This document shows positions 27,198 through 35,837 of a stretch of DNA of 64,000 nucleotides, piece by piece (position 1 is the first letter of the stretch; the number at the start of each line of letters is the position of its first letter). The position numbers were made by a program, and so were the translations under genes. Origin of the DNA: Phyllobacterium brassicacearum (GTDB lineage: Bacteria > Pseudomonadota > Alphaproteobacteria > Rhizobiales > Rhizobiaceae); NCBI RefSeq assembly GCF_003010955.1, contig NZ_PGGO01000012.1, positions 104,801 to 168,800 of the forward strand, given 5' to 3'. The notes under the pieces are model-generated. The model worked only from the letters and a program-made list of their open reading frames with translations. It was not told where the DNA came from and did no database searches.

Positions 27198-28067
27198 ATG
27201 GACGAAAAAAAATTCTTGGCCGAAAAATTCTGGGCTAGCAGGAGCCACCTCCAGCGCGTTGCCTACCGCATGCTCGGCTCGTCCAACGAGGCGGAAGATG
27301 CGGTCCAGGAGGCGTGGCTCCGGCTCAGCCGCGCAGACACGAGCGAGGTGGAAAACCTGAGCGGCTGGCTGACAACGGTCGTTTCGCGCGTGTGCCTGGA
27401 CATGTTGCGATCGCGCAAGTCGCGGCGCGAGGATCCGCTGGATGTTCAAGGACCCGAGCCAGTTGCCAGTCTGGACCAGAGCCCCGAGCACGAAAAGCTG
27501 TTGGCTGACGAGGTTGGCCTGGCACTACTCGTCGTCCTTGAGACCCTCGCGCCAGCCGAACGCATCGCCTTCGTCCTGCATGACATGTTCGATCTGCCGT
27601 TCGACGAGATAGCCCCGATTGTGGGACGATCGCCAATCGCGACGCGGCAGTTGGCAAGCCGCGCCCGCCGGCGCGTGCAGGGAGCAAATGCGGTCGCGGA
27701 AACGAACCGGACCCGCCAGCGCCACATTGTCGATGCCTTTCTCGCCGCCTCGCGTGGCGGCAACTTCGAAGCTTTGCTTGCGGTCCTCGATCCGGACGTC
27801 GTGTTCCGGGCCGATCCAACGGCTGTCACCATGGGTGCATCGGCGGAAATTCGCGGTGCCGCGGCTGTTGCCGGCGCTTTCTCAGGCCGCGCCCAAGCCG
27901 CCCAACCGGCGCTCATCGATGGAGCCATGGGGCTCGCTGTGGCAATCGATGGTCAGTTGCGCGTCGTATTGAACCTGACGATCGCTGGCGGGCAAATCAC
28001 CGGAATCGAGGCGATCGCGGATCACCAACGGATTCGCACGCTCAACCTCGAATTGCTCGACAGCTGA
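27198..28067 (+). CDS. ECF41-like sigma factor with C-terminal SnoaL-like domain (SigJ type)
   Basis: 289 aa. Region 2 (about 8-75) has YRMLGSSNEAEDAVQEAWLR, region 4 (about 115-165) has ERIAFVLHDMFDLPFDEIAPIVGRS. A linker and a SnoaL-like domain follow (IVDAFLAASRGGNFEALLAVLDPDVVF...). ECF41-type factors have no anti-sigma factor; their C-terminal extension itself regulates activity. The canonical DGGGK motif of ECF41 is not obvious; RADPTAV takes its place, so a neighbouring subgroup is possible. The promoter in front supports autoregulation. The likely regulon includes the divergent CMD gene. Confidence 0.85.
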   Translation: MDEKKFLAEKFWASRSHLQRVAYRMLGSSNEAEDAVQEAWLRLSRADTSEVENLSGWLTTVVSRVCLDMLRSRKSRREDPLDVQGPEPVASLDQSPEHEKLLADEVGLALLVVLETLAPAERIAFVLHDMFDLPFDEIAPIVGRSPIATRQLASRARRRVQGANAVAETNRTRQRHIVDAFLAASRGGNFEALLAVLDPDVVFRADPTAVTMGASAEIRGAAAVAGAFSGRAQAAQPALIDGAMGLAVAIDGQLRVVLNLTIAGGQITGIEAIADHQRIRTLNLELLDS

Positions 28068-28143
28068 GAGGGGGTGGCGAGCTTCGAGAAGCAATCCGCT
28101 TTTTCGCACCGCGTCGATCGAAAACCTCGGCACCCCCGCTCAG
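28064..28143. terminator. Inverted repeat between convergent genes
   Basis: CTGAG-A-GGGGGTG (28064-28076) pairs with CACCCCC-G-CTCAG (28131-28143): 12 pairs with one mismatch around a 54-base loop. It overlaps the stop of the sigma gene and sits next to the stop of the convergent hydrolase gene. There is no T-tract, so bidirectional termination is only a possibility. Confidence 0.35.
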
Positions 28144-28144
28144 A

Positions 28145-28798
28145 TCATCCTGCGTTGCTAGGCACCGGAGTGTTGAGCAGCTGCTGCTCCCACAGGAACG
28201 CGATGCCGCTACCAGCGGCATGCTGCTTGAGCACGTCCGTCAACTCTGCGGCGTGCTCGGTCCGGGCCCAGTCGCGCTGCCATTCCGACGCCAACGCCAG
28301 CCAGGTCATCATGTTCGCGCCAGCCGCGATCATGCGCTGGATGGCGACCTCGTGGGCCTCGACCGAAGTCCCTCCCGAGGCGTCGGTGATGACCGTCACA
28401 TCCCAGCCTTCGCCGAGCGCCTGGATCACCGGCATCGCGACGCATATTTCGGTCCACAGGCCCGCGATGATCAGCTGCTTGCGGCCCGTCGCCTTGACCG
28501 CGTCCACCACCTTCTGATCCTCCCAGGTGTTGATGAACGTCCGGTCGATCACCTCCTGGCCGGGGAACACATCGGTGATTTGCGGAAAGAGGAGACCGCC
28601 CCGATCGGCGATTACGCTCGTCAGGATGGTGGGAACACCGAAGGCCTTGGCGGCCTTCGCCAGGGCGGTCGAATTGTTGACCACCGCCTGCGGATCGTGG
28701 CTGTTCAGGTTTGCGAGTTGGTAAGGCTGGTGGTCGATCAGAACGAGTACCGAGTCTTCGGGACGTAGAAGAGAATCAAGGCCGTTACGAAACGTCAT
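28145..28798 (-). CDS. Isochorismatase-like cysteine hydrolase (YcaC type)
   Basis: 217 aa. The fold signature starts with VLVLIDHQPYQLANLNSHD (catalytic Asp), the lysine is in FINTWEDQKVVDA, and the nucleophilic cysteine is in IAGLWTEICVAMPV, with the cis-peptide hydrophobic before it. This form is closest to YcaC-type hydrolases of unknown substrate. AGGAT lies upstream of the start. It is divergent from a LysR regulator, 140 bp apart, and is very likely its target. Confidence 0.85.
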   Translation of the reverse strand: MTFRNGLDSLLRPEDSVLVLIDHQPYQLANLNSHDPQAVVNNSTALAKAAKAFGVPTILTSVIADRGGLLFPQITDVFPGQEVIDRTFINTWEDQKVVDAVKATGRKQLIIAGLWTEICVAMPVIQALGEGWDVTVITDASGGTSVEAHEVAIQRMIAAGANMMTWLALASEWQRDWARTEHAAELTDVLKQHAAGSGIAFLWEQQLLNTPVPSNAG

Positions 28799-28938
28799 TA
28801 TTACATCCTATGTTGCCGTTGTAAGTGAGGTTGGTTTGCGGGAAGACATGCGCACCAGCGGCGACGCTGCCTAAAAGGGACATTGCCGTTCCCAAGCGCG
28901 ATACGGTAGTGTCCATTTGTGGCAAGCTGTGTCGCGAA

Positions 28939-29853
28939 ATGGGGAACGCTGAATTGGATATTGAAGAGTTGCAGACATTCGTAGAAGTTGCTGATGCAGG
29001 CGGCGTCTCTCCCGCTGCGCTCCGGCTCGGCGTCTCCAAGTCGATCGTCAGTCGTCGGCTCTTCCGGCTTGAAGCGGAACTTGGCGTCCAGCTTCTTGCA
29101 CGAACGACCCGCGGGGCTGCTCTCACAGAAGCCGGGGCCACGTTCCGAGACTATGCAGCAAGAGTCTGCGCCGAGATCGACGTGGCCAAGGAAACGATCC
29201 TACCCGCTGGTGACCTTCGTGGCCGATTGCGAGTTGCTGTGCCGCTTTCTTTCGGACAGACCTACTTCGCTCCCATCCTCGCGGAAATGGCGCGACGCCA
29301 TCCCCAGCTCCAAATCCACACCTGCTACAGTGATCGCTTCGTCGATCTCATCACAGAGGGTTACGATTGTGCGATACGGGTAGGCTATCTTCAGGACTCC
29401 AACCTGATCGCAAGACGCGTCGGTCCGATCTACGGGAAGCTCGTCGCGAGCCCGGACTATATCAAGGCGCATGGGTCGCCCGAAACGCCGGAGGAGCTCG
29501 TCGCTCATGAGGCCCTCATGCAGGGCACCGAAGCCTGGCAACTCACGGATGGCGACAAGATCATCACGGTTCGTCCCCAGGGGCGCTTTAAGGCTGACAA
29601 CGGCACAGCTCTAGTTGCCGCCGCGGCAGCAGGACTCGGGATCGGTTACCTGCCCGATTGCCTTACCCATGAATATATAGCGTCCGGCGCGCTTGTGCCG
29701 GTCATGACGCGTTATCCACCACCCCCGGCAGGTGCATATGTCATCCGCCCGCCAGGTCAGCATCCCGCACGGAAAATACGGGTCCTCACCGAATTGCTGA
29801 TTGAGTATTGCGAACCTGCTCCGCACCTCGCGGGAGCTGCCCCTGTCTCGTGA
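28939..29853 (+). CDS. LysR-family transcriptional regulator
   Basis: 304 aa. The N-terminal winged helix (LDIEELQTFVEVADAGGVSP, VSKSIVSRRLFRLEAELGV, RTTRGAALTEAG) is followed by a two-lobed effector domain (LRGRLRVAVPLSFGQTYFAP...). The start at 28939 puts the helix-turn-helix at its usual place; a longer frame to 28825 adds Cys-rich sequence unlike the family. It is divergent from the isochorismatase-fold gene. GGACA and TGTCC half-sites near 28879 and 28912 may be part of its binding region, but this is weak. Confidence 0.85.
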   Translation: MGNAELDIEELQTFVEVADAGGVSPAALRLGVSKSIVSRRLFRLEAELGVQLLARTTRGAALTEAGATFRDYAARVCAEIDVAKETILPAGDLRGRLRVAVPLSFGQTYFAPILAEMARRHPQLQIHTCYSDRFVDLITEGYDCAIRVGYLQDSNLIARRVGPIYGKLVASPDYIKAHGSPETPEELVAHEALMQGTEAWQLTDGDKIITVRPQGRFKADNGTALVAAAAAGLGIGYLPDCLTHEYIASGALVPVMTRYPPPPAGAYVIRPPGQHPARKIRVLTELLIEYCEPAPHLAGAAPVS

Positions 29854-30191
29854 AACACCCGCTGAACCGGTTTTAGATTTTGATTAACCAAGAATTGACA
29901 AAGACGCGGATGGGATCCTCGAGGCGGCAATGGAGTGCTGAAGGGGAATCAAAAGACCGTCGTGTTCGTAAGGAATCATGTTCGTCGAAGGTAGGATTCG
30001 GCTTAGCTTGTGGAAAATGAGGCTTGAGTCAGCTTTCTCGCCACCCTGCAAACGAGTCAGACCTCTGCTAGTCCCTACATTTGCTCGTGCGATTCACGAA
30101 AACACGACCGAATTATTGTGGTAATATAATACCTTTTTCGCAATCCATTGTATTTGCTGGATTATTTGTAATATTGTCCGAAAATCATCAC
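29854..30191. other. Long AT-richer intergenic region before the ribosomal protein operon
   Basis: About 340 bases without a supportable gene. A perfect TATAAT occurs at 30125-30130 but with no -35-like hexamer at the right distance. The composition is clearly lower in GC than the surroundings. It probably holds the upstream control region of rplM-rpsI. Confidence 0.5.
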
Positions 30192-30220
30192 TTGACGTGA
30201 CCGGGATGCGTCTTTATTGA
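30192..30220 (+). promoter_or_regulatory. Candidate housekeeping promoter of rplM-rpsI
   Basis: TTGACG (30192-30197), 17-base spacer, TATTGA (30215-30220). The -35 is strong for alphaproteobacteria and the -10 weak. Transcription would begin near 30227, directly before the hairpin at 30232. Confidence 0.4.
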
Positions 30221-30231
30221 AATCCTCGACT

Positions 30232-30255
30232 GCGGTGGGAATTCCCGCCGCTTTT
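30232..30255 (+). promoter_or_regulatory. Hairpin with T-run in the rplM leader (possible attenuator or 5' stem-loop)
   Basis: GCGGTGGG, loop AATT, CCCGCCGC forms an eight-pair stem with one G-U pair, followed by TTTT. It looks like an intrinsic terminator but lies between the presumed promoter and rplM. A second small hairpin CCTTC-N6-GAAGG follows at 30306-30321. It may control ribosomal protein synthesis or protect the 5' end. Confidence 0.5.
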
Positions 30256-30342
30256 CATTGTTATGCAATTTTCATTGATCTGCATAACCCAAGCAACAAG
30301 AAAAGCCTTCCTTTGTGAAGGATGATCTCAAGGACGAACACA

Positions 30343-30807
30343 ATGGCTACCTTCTCTCAGAAGCCGGCAGACGTGACGAAAAAGTGGATCCTGATTGACG
30401 CCGAAGGTCTCGTCGTCGGTCGCCTCGCTTCGATCGTCGCCAACATCCTGCGCGGCAAGCACAAAGCAACCTTTACCCCGCACGTCGACGATGGCGACAA
30501 TGTCATCATCATCAATGCCGACAAGGTTGCATTCACCGGTAAGAAACTTACCGACAAGGTTTACTACTGGCACACCGGCCATCCCGGCGGCATCAAGGAA
30601 CGCACTGCCCGTCAGCTGCTCGAAGGCCGTTTCCCGGAACGCGTCGTTGAAAAGGCTGTTGAGCGCATGGTTCCCCGTGGTCCGCTCGGCCGTCGCCAGA
30701 TGAAGAACCTGCGCGTATATGCCGGTTCCAACCATCCGCATGAAGCTCAGTCCCCCGAAGTCCTCGACGTCGGCGCGCTGAATGCCAAGAACAAAAGGAG
30801 CGCATAA
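30343..30807 (+). CDS. rplM: 50S ribosomal protein L13
   Basis: 154 aa, standard for alphaproteobacterial L13. The family blocks [31 protein letters not shown] and [10 protein letters not shown] are present, with the RNA-binding [13 protein letters not shown] stretch near residue 108. The start at 30343 follows AAGGACG; an upstream in-frame ATG at 30322 would add seven residues and lacks a site. It forms a two-gene operon with rpsI, two bases apart. Expression is probably governed by the leader hairpins upstream. Confidence 0.97.
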   Translation: MATFSQKPADVTKKWILIDAEGLVVGRLASIVANILRGKHKATFTPHVDDGDNVIIINADKVAFTGKKLTDKVYYWHTGHPGGIKERTARQLLEGRFPERVVEKAVERMVPRGPLGRRQMKNLRVYAGSNHPHEAQSPEVLDVGALNAKNKRSA

Positions 30808-30809
30808 GA

Positions 30810-31286
30810 ATGGCTGAGCTCAACTCGCTCGCAGATCTCGGCACCGTTGCCGCAAGCACACAGGCTGCTGCACCTGTCCACGTCCAGAAGCTGGACGCCA
30901 AGGGCCGTGCCTACGCAACCGGCAAGCGCAAGGATGCAGTTGCCCGCGTCTGGATCAAGCCAGGTTCCGGCAAGATCGTCATCAACGAAAAGGAATACGG
31001 CAAGTATTTCGCTCGTCCGGTTCTGCAGATGATCCTGCAGCAGCCGATCGTTGCTGCCAACCGCGCCGGCCAGTACGACATCATCGCTACCGTTGCCGGT
31101 GGTGGTCTGTCCGGTCAGGCTGGTGCCGTTCGTCACGGTATCTCCAAGGCCCTCACCTACTTCGAACCAGCCCTGCGCGGCGTTCTGAAGAAGGGCGGCT
31201 TCCTGACACGCGACAGCCGCGTTGTCGAACGCAAGAAGTACGGCAAGGCTAAGGCCCGTCGTTCCTTCCAGTTCTCGAAGCGCTAG
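30810..31286 (+). CDS. rpsI: 30S ribosomal protein S9
   Basis: 158 aa. After an alphaproteobacterial N-terminal extension of about 30 residues comes the S9 core: [54 protein letters not shown]. The end is the basic [17 protein letters not shown], whose last Lys-Arg reaches the ribosomal P site. It lies two bases downstream of rplM, with a strong terminator after it at 31315. Confidence 0.97.
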   Translation: MAELNSLADLGTVAASTQAAAPVHVQKLDAKGRAYATGKRKDAVARVWIKPGSGKIVINEKEYGKYFARPVLQMILQQPIVAANRAGQYDIIATVAGGGLSGQAGAVRHGISKALTYFEPALRGVLKKGGFLTRDSRVVERKKYGKAKARRSFQFSKR

Positions 31287-31314
31287 TATCAGCGTTTCAA
31301 TTGAACAAGAACAG

Positions 31315-31341
31315 AAAGCGGGCCTTCGGGTCCGCTTTTTT
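31315..31341 (+). terminator. Rho-independent terminator of rplM-rpsI
   Basis: AAAGCGGGCC, loop TTCG, GGTCCGCTTT followed by a T-run. Ten-pair stem with one G-U and a UUCG tetraloop, 29 bases after the rpsI stop. Confidence 0.9.
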
Positions 31342-31402
31342 GTTGCGCTGAGACACGCGAATGAGCAAAACGCATATCGGATTGCAGGAACGGGAGCAGC
31401 AG

Positions 31403-32356
31403 ATGCCATCGAAGTCCATCGACCATGCCTTTACAGCGCGCAATTTGACCAGCGCCGCCACCGATCCGACCCATGCGGGCGCCCTCTCCTTCATGCGCAG
31501 GCGCTATACGAAGAACCTGAACGGTGCCGAAGCCGTGGTCTGGGGTATTCCGTTCGATGCTGCCGTGTCTAATCGGCCGGGCGCACGGTTCGGTCCGCAG
31601 GCGATACGGCGGGCATCGGCGATTTTCGACAATGACCCGCAATATCCGTTCCAGCGCGACCTGTTTGCCGACCTGGCGGTGGTGGATTATGGCGACTGCC
31701 TGCTTGATTATGGCAATCACCAGAAGACCCCGGCGACGATTGAACGGGAAGCTGCAAAGATCATCAAGGCCGGTGCGTTCCTCCTGTCGCTCGGCGGCGA
31801 CCATTTCGTCACCTGGCCGATTTTGAAGGCGCATGCGGCAAAGCATGGTCCGGTGGCGCTGGTGCAGTTCGATGCACATCAGGATACCTGGTATGATGAC
31901 GGTAAGCGCATCGATCATGGCTCCTTTGTCGGCCGGGCAGCGCACGATGGGGTCATCGATCCTGCTCATTCGATCCAGGTCGGCATTCGCACCCATGCTC
32001 CCGACGATTGCGGGTTGAAGATCGTCTATGGCTACGAGGTCGAGGAAATGTCCGCAGCGGACATTGCGAAACAGATCATTGCCCGGACTGCGGGCAAAAA
32101 GGTGTATCTCACCTTCGACATCGATTGTCTCGATCCAGCCTTCGCGCCGGGTACGGGGACGCCGGTCGCAGGCGGGCCGTCTTCGGCAAAGATCCTCTCC
32201 GTGCTGCGGCATCTGACGAAATTGAACATTGTCGGCGCGGACGTGGTTGAAGTTGCGCCCGCCTATGACCACGCCGATGTGACAGCGATCGCAGGTGCCA
32301 CAATCGCGATGTATTACCTTGGTATTCTTGCAGAAAAGAAGGCTCGACGAAGCTGA
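31403..32356 (+). CDS. speB: Agmatinase (ureohydrolase)
   Basis: 317 aa from ATG 31403 (GGGAG seven bases upstream). An earlier ATG at 31361 gives 331 aa but has a poor site. The sequence ALSFMRRRYTKNLNGAEAVV and WGIPFDAAVSNRPGARFGPQ is the SpeB pattern. Binuclear Mn ligands are in SLGGDHFVTW, VQFDAHQDTWYDD and FDIDCLDPAFAPGTGTP. The enzyme hydrolyses agmatine to putrescine and urea; a related guanidino-acid substrate cannot be excluded. It lies between rpsI and argC. Confidence 0.9.
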   Translation: MPSKSIDHAFTARNLTSAATDPTHAGALSFMRRRYTKNLNGAEAVVWGIPFDAAVSNRPGARFGPQAIRRASAIFDNDPQYPFQRDLFADLAVVDYGDCLLDYGNHQKTPATIEREAAKIIKAGAFLLSLGGDHFVTWPILKAHAAKHGPVALVQFDAHQDTWYDDGKRIDHGSFVGRAAHDGVIDPAHSIQVGIRTHAPDDCGLKIVYGYEVEEMSAADIAKQIIARTAGKKVYLTFDIDCLDPAFAPGTGTPVAGGPSSAKILSVLRHLTKLNIVGADVVEVAPAYDHADVTAIAGATIAMYYLGILAEKKARRS

Positions 32357-32416
32357 GATATTGAATCGGGTTCTCGCGCTAACTATCTGAATTTCAAGCT
32401 TCCCAAGGACATTTTC

Positions 32417-33355
32417 ATGAAACCTAAAATCTTCATCGACGGCGAACACGGCACCACCGGCCTGCAGATCCGCACGCGGCTGGCGGGCCGTGACGATCTC
32501 GAGGTTCTTTCGATCCCGGAAGCTGAGCGGCGCAACAGGGAAATGCGCGCCGATTTCCTGAAGGAGGCGGATGTCGCGATCCTCTGCCTGCCCGACGATG
32601 CTTCGAAGGAAGCCGTATCGATCCTCGAAGGCCACAACTCGACAAAGATCATCGATACGTCGACTGCGCACCGGGTGCATCCGGACTGGGCTTATGGCTT
32701 TGCCGAGCTCGATCGCGCCCAGCGGCAGAAGATCGAAGGTGCAAGGCTCGTCGCCAATCCCGGCTGCTATCCGACAGGCGCAATCTCGCTGGTACGGCCC
32801 TTGCGTGATGCCGGTATCCTGCCCGGAGACTATCCGGTCAGCGTCAATGCGGTTTCGGGCTATACCGGCGGCGGCAAGCAGATGATCGCGCAAATGGAAA
32901 ATCCGGATGCGCCTGATCATATCGCGGCAAACCACTTCCTCTATGCGATGCCGCTCAAACACAAGCATGTGCCGGAGCTGCAGACGCATGGCCGTTTGGA
33001 GCGCAAGCCGATCTTTAGCCCGAGCGTCGGGCGCTTCCCGCAGGGCATGATCGTGCAGGTACCGCTATTCACCGACGATCTTAACGGCAACGCTTCGATG
33101 CAGGATATCCACGCGGCACTCTCCGCCCATTATGAGGGCCAGGATATCGTTCAGGTCGTGACTTTGGCCGAAAGCGCGATGCTGTCGCGGCTCGATCCGG
33201 AAGAACTGCACGATACGGATATCATGAAGCTCTACGTCTTCGGCACCGAGGGCCAAGGCCAGGTCAATCTGGTCGCCCTGCTAGACAATCTCGGCAAGGG
33301 TGCGTCGGGGGCGGCCGTGCAGAATCTGGACTTGATGCTGGGAAACCATCGATAA
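32417..33355 (+). CDS. argC: N-acetyl-gamma-glutamyl-phosphate reductase (short type)
   Basis: 312 aa, the length of the type 2 ArgC of rhizobia. The Rossmann start is [20 protein letters not shown], the catalytic cysteine is in [11 protein letters not shown], and the substrate region is [12 protein letters not shown] with [10 protein letters not shown] following. It carries out the NADPH-dependent third step of arginine synthesis in the cytosol. AAGGAC precedes the ATG. It is single or loosely linked to speB, and no other arg genes lie in the window. Confidence 0.95.
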   Translation: MKPKIFIDGEHGTTGLQIRTRLAGRDDLEVLSIPEAERRNREMRADFLKEADVAILCLPDDASKEAVSILEGHNSTKIIDTSTAHRVHPDWAYGFAELDRAQRQKIEGARLVANPGCYPTGAISLVRPLRDAGILPGDYPVSVNAVSGYTGGGKQMIAQMENPDAPDHIAANHFLYAMPLKHKHVPELQTHGRLERKPIFSPSVGRFPQGMIVQVPLFTDDLNGNASMQDIHAALSAHYEGQDIVQVVTLAESAMLSRLDPEELHDTDIMKLYVFGTEGQGQVNLVALLDNLGKGASGAAVQNLDLMLGNHR

Positions 33356-33485
33356 CTTCACCCCGATGGACATCTGATGCAATTTTCTACGCTTCCGGTG
33401 CTCATGGACGAAAATGTCCACTGCGCTCCGGGTCTCGAAAATCACACCATCTGCCTCATCAGGCTGAGTTCTCCAAGGTTTCCCC

Positions 33486-34340
33486 ATGGCTGATGTGCTT
33501 TTGGAGAGTTTCCCGCCCGAATGGAAAGTCTCCTCGCCCACGCTATTCACCGAAACGCCGACCAGCCGGATCATCATGGTGCGGCTCGAAAACGGCGAAC
33601 AAGCGGTGGTCAAACAGCTGACCCCTATTGGCATGCAGGAAGAATTACGCGGCGCGCATTATCTCGATTGGCACGACGGCAATGGTAGCGTGCGTCTGTT
33701 GGCGCAACAGGACAACAACCTGCTCCTCGAATATGGCGGGAAGCGCACATTGCTCGATCATCTCAACGAGTATGGCGACGGTGCGGCGACTTCGATCTAC
33801 GTGGATGTATTGAGCCGGCTGATCGCCAAGCCATACGAGGCCGCAGAAAACCCGCACGAATTCGTGCCATTGCGCGAACAATATTCCAGTCTTTTCAAAA
33901 AAGCCAAGGCAGACGCCAACAAAGGGCTGAACAGCCTGTCCGTCGAGGTCGCGCCCATCGCGGACAGACCGCTGAGCGATCACAGCCATATTCAGTTGCT
34001 GCACGGTGATATTCATCACGAGAATATCCTGCATGGCAAACGCGGCTGGCTGGTCATCGATCCCAAGGGGCTGATCGGCGATCCGATGTATGACACCGCC
34101 AATATGTTCTATAACCCGCTCGATCGCGACGATCTGCGCCAAAGCGAAAGCCGCATCGGGATGATGGCGCAGACATTCTCGCAAGCTTTCAACCGCGATA
34201 TACGAACCATTCTGGGCTTTGGTATGACTCATGCGTGCCTGTCGGCGTCCTGGCATGACGAGGACGGCAACTACGACGAGTCAAACCGCAGTCTTGGCGT
34301 CGCCGCGGCAATCCAGCGGGTTCTGGTATCGGCTGGATGA
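33486..34340 (+). CDS. Aminoglycoside (streptomycin) 6-phosphotransferase-like kinase, APH(6)/StrB family
   Basis: 284 aa. The kinase catalytic loop is LLHGDIHHENILHGKRGWLV, followed by the metal motif VIDPKGLIGDPMYDTAN. This is the pattern of the APH_6_hur family (streptomycin 6-kinase and hydroxyurea kinase). The N-terminal lobe has ENGEQAVVKQLTP with the ATP-binding lysine. It is chromosomal, sits between argC and ctaA with normal composition and has no mobile element nearby. It is more likely a native small-molecule kinase than an acquired resistance gene, although streptomycin phosphorylation is possible. Confidence 0.8.
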   Translation: MADVLLESFPPEWKVSSPTLFTETPTSRIIMVRLENGEQAVVKQLTPIGMQEELRGAHYLDWHDGNGSVRLLAQQDNNLLLEYGGKRTLLDHLNEYGDGAATSIYVDVLSRLIAKPYEAAENPHEFVPLREQYSSLFKKAKADANKGLNSLSVEVAPIADRPLSDHSHIQLLHGDIHHENILHGKRGWLVIDPKGLIGDPMYDTANMFYNPLDRDDLRQSESRIGMMAQTFSQAFNRDIRTILGFGMTHACLSASWHDEDGNYDESNRSLGVAAAIQRVLVSAG

Positions 34341-34347
34341 GCCGATA

Positions 34348-35445
34348 TCAGCGGCCGGCGACAACTTCTGTTTCAAGCGGATAGGCTCCCTTCGTGGCAC
34401 GCCAGTGCGCAACAGCGAACCCAAGGATGAGGATCGCGAAGCCCTGATGCAACAGGCCGAGGCTGATGGGTACCTGCATCAGCAATGTGGTGATGCCGAT
34501 CGCTGCCTGCAGCGCAACCAGAACAGCGAGAAGCACGGCACGCCGCGCGTGGGTGGTGCCCGGTGCCTGACGCATGGTCGCTATCGCCTGCCAGATCGCC
34601 ACGGCAAATACAAAATAAGCAAAGAACCGGTGCACGAATTGCACAGTCTTCGGGTTTTCGAAGAAGTTGTGCCAGATGGGCTGGATGGGGAAAAGATCGC
34701 CCGGGATAACCGCGCCGTCCATGAGCGGCCACGTATTGTAGGAGAGTCCTGCATCAAGGCCGGCGACGAGCGCGCCAAGATAGATCTGGATGAAGACCAG
34801 AAGCACGAACCAGCCGGCAAAACGCTGAATCTGGCGATTGGCAGGCGCTTCGGAATAAACGGCGAGACCACGCGCCACATACATGACAGCAGCGAAGATG
34901 ATGCAGGCAAGGGTCAGATGCGTTGCGAGCCGGTATTGACTGACATCGACGCGATCAACAAGCCCTGAAGCAACCATCCACCAGCCGACTGCGCCCTGCA
35001 GACCGCCTAATGCCAGAATGCCGACCATGCGCGGCTTCAGGCGGCGCTCAAGACGGCCGGTCAGCCAGAAGAAGGCAAGCGGCAATGCGACGAGAAAGCC
35101 AACGCCCCGCGCCAGAAAGCGGTGCGCCCATTCCCACCAGAAAATCTGCTTGAATTCCGCCAGGCTCATCCCCTTGTTCAGCTTCTCGTATTGCGGAATC
35201 TGCCGGTATTTATCGAACTCTTCCATCCACTGAACCTGGCCGATCGGCGGGATGATGCCATGGATAGGCTTCCACTCGGTAATCGACAGGCCGGAGCCTG
35301 TCATGCGCGTCGCGCCGCCAACAATCACGATGGTCGCAAGCACGATCAGCGCGAGATAGAGCCAGATACGGATATACTGACGGTTCCTCGCTTCGCGGTT
35401 CTGGACCAAAGCAATGCTGCCTTCGGAAATTGTCTGGGCGGCCAT
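34348..35445 (-). CDS. ctaA: Heme A synthase (COX15/CtaA type 2)
   Basis: 365 aa from ATG 35445 (AGGAG upstream). It has eight hydrophobic helices with the conserved histidines in [33 protein letters not shown] and [10 protein letters not shown]. The entry signature is [20 protein letters not shown]. It converts heme O to heme A for cytochrome aa3 oxidase in the inner membrane. It is encoded apart from ctaB/coxBCD. Stop-to-stop distance with the convergent kinase gene is seven bases. Confidence 0.95.
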   Translation of the reverse strand: MAAQTISEGSIALVQNREARNRQYIRIWLYLALIVLATIVIVGGATRMTGSGLSITEWKPIHGIIPPIGQVQWMEEFDKYRQIPQYEKLNKGMSLAEFKQIFWWEWAHRFLARGVGFLVALPLAFFWLTGRLERRLKPRMVGILALGGLQGAVGWWMVASGLVDRVDVSQYRLATHLTLACIIFAAVMYVARGLAVYSEAPANRQIQRFAGWFVLLVFIQIYLGALVAGLDAGLSYNTWPLMDGAVIPGDLFPIQPIWHNFFENPKTVQFVHRFFAYFVFAVAIWQAIATMRQAPGTTHARRAVLLAVLVALQAAIGITTLLMQVPISLGLLHQGFAILILGFAVAHWRATKGAYPLETEVVAGR

Positions 35446-35601
35446 GCAGAATACTCCTGTGGGTCCGGGATAGGTGCAGGAAATGGCAGCGTCTGACAAG
35501 GAGAGCCCGCGCGACACGCCGTCGCGTTTATAACGCAAACCGGACTTTTTTGCTTTTCGCTGGAAACGTTAACGAGTACAGGGTGGCACTAAAGGTAATA
35601 A

Positions 35602-35832
35602 ATGGATGGCGCGATGCCCGTAAGGCTGAAGAAACTCATCGGAACATTTCTGCTCGTAGCACTTGTCTGCATCTATGCGATCGTCGCGACAATATTTGCC
35701 GTGGCCTTGCTCGGAAATGCCAGCCCGTGGATCCATCTGCTCTATTTCTTTGGCACCGGCATTCTCTGGGTCGTCCCGGCCATGTTCATCATCAGCTGGA
35801 TGGAAAAGGCGCCCAAGAAGAAGGCGCAATAA
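35602..35832 (+). CDS. DUF2842 small membrane protein
   Basis: 76 aa with two hydrophobic helices (about 13-38 and 45-64) and a Lys-rich C-terminus (KAPKKKAQ). The spacing and the WIHLLYFFGTGILWVVPAM block match the DUF2842 family confined to alphaproteobacteria. It is convergent with the deacetylase gene (five bases between the stops) and divergent from ctaA. AAAGG precedes the ATG. The function is unknown. Confidence 0.8.
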   Translation: MDGAMPVRLKKLIGTFLLVALVCIYAIVATIFAVALLGNASPWIHLLYFFGTGILWVVPAMFIISWMEKAPKKKAQ

Positions 35833-35837
35833 GCTCT

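Noticed and set aside
30119..30130. Perfect TATAAT upstream of rplM
   Set aside because: No -35 hexamer at 15-19 bases and an AT-rich surrounding where such words occur by chance.
31289..32989. 566-codon minus-strand open frame
   Set aside because: Antisense to speB and argC; no ribosome site and no recognisable domain.
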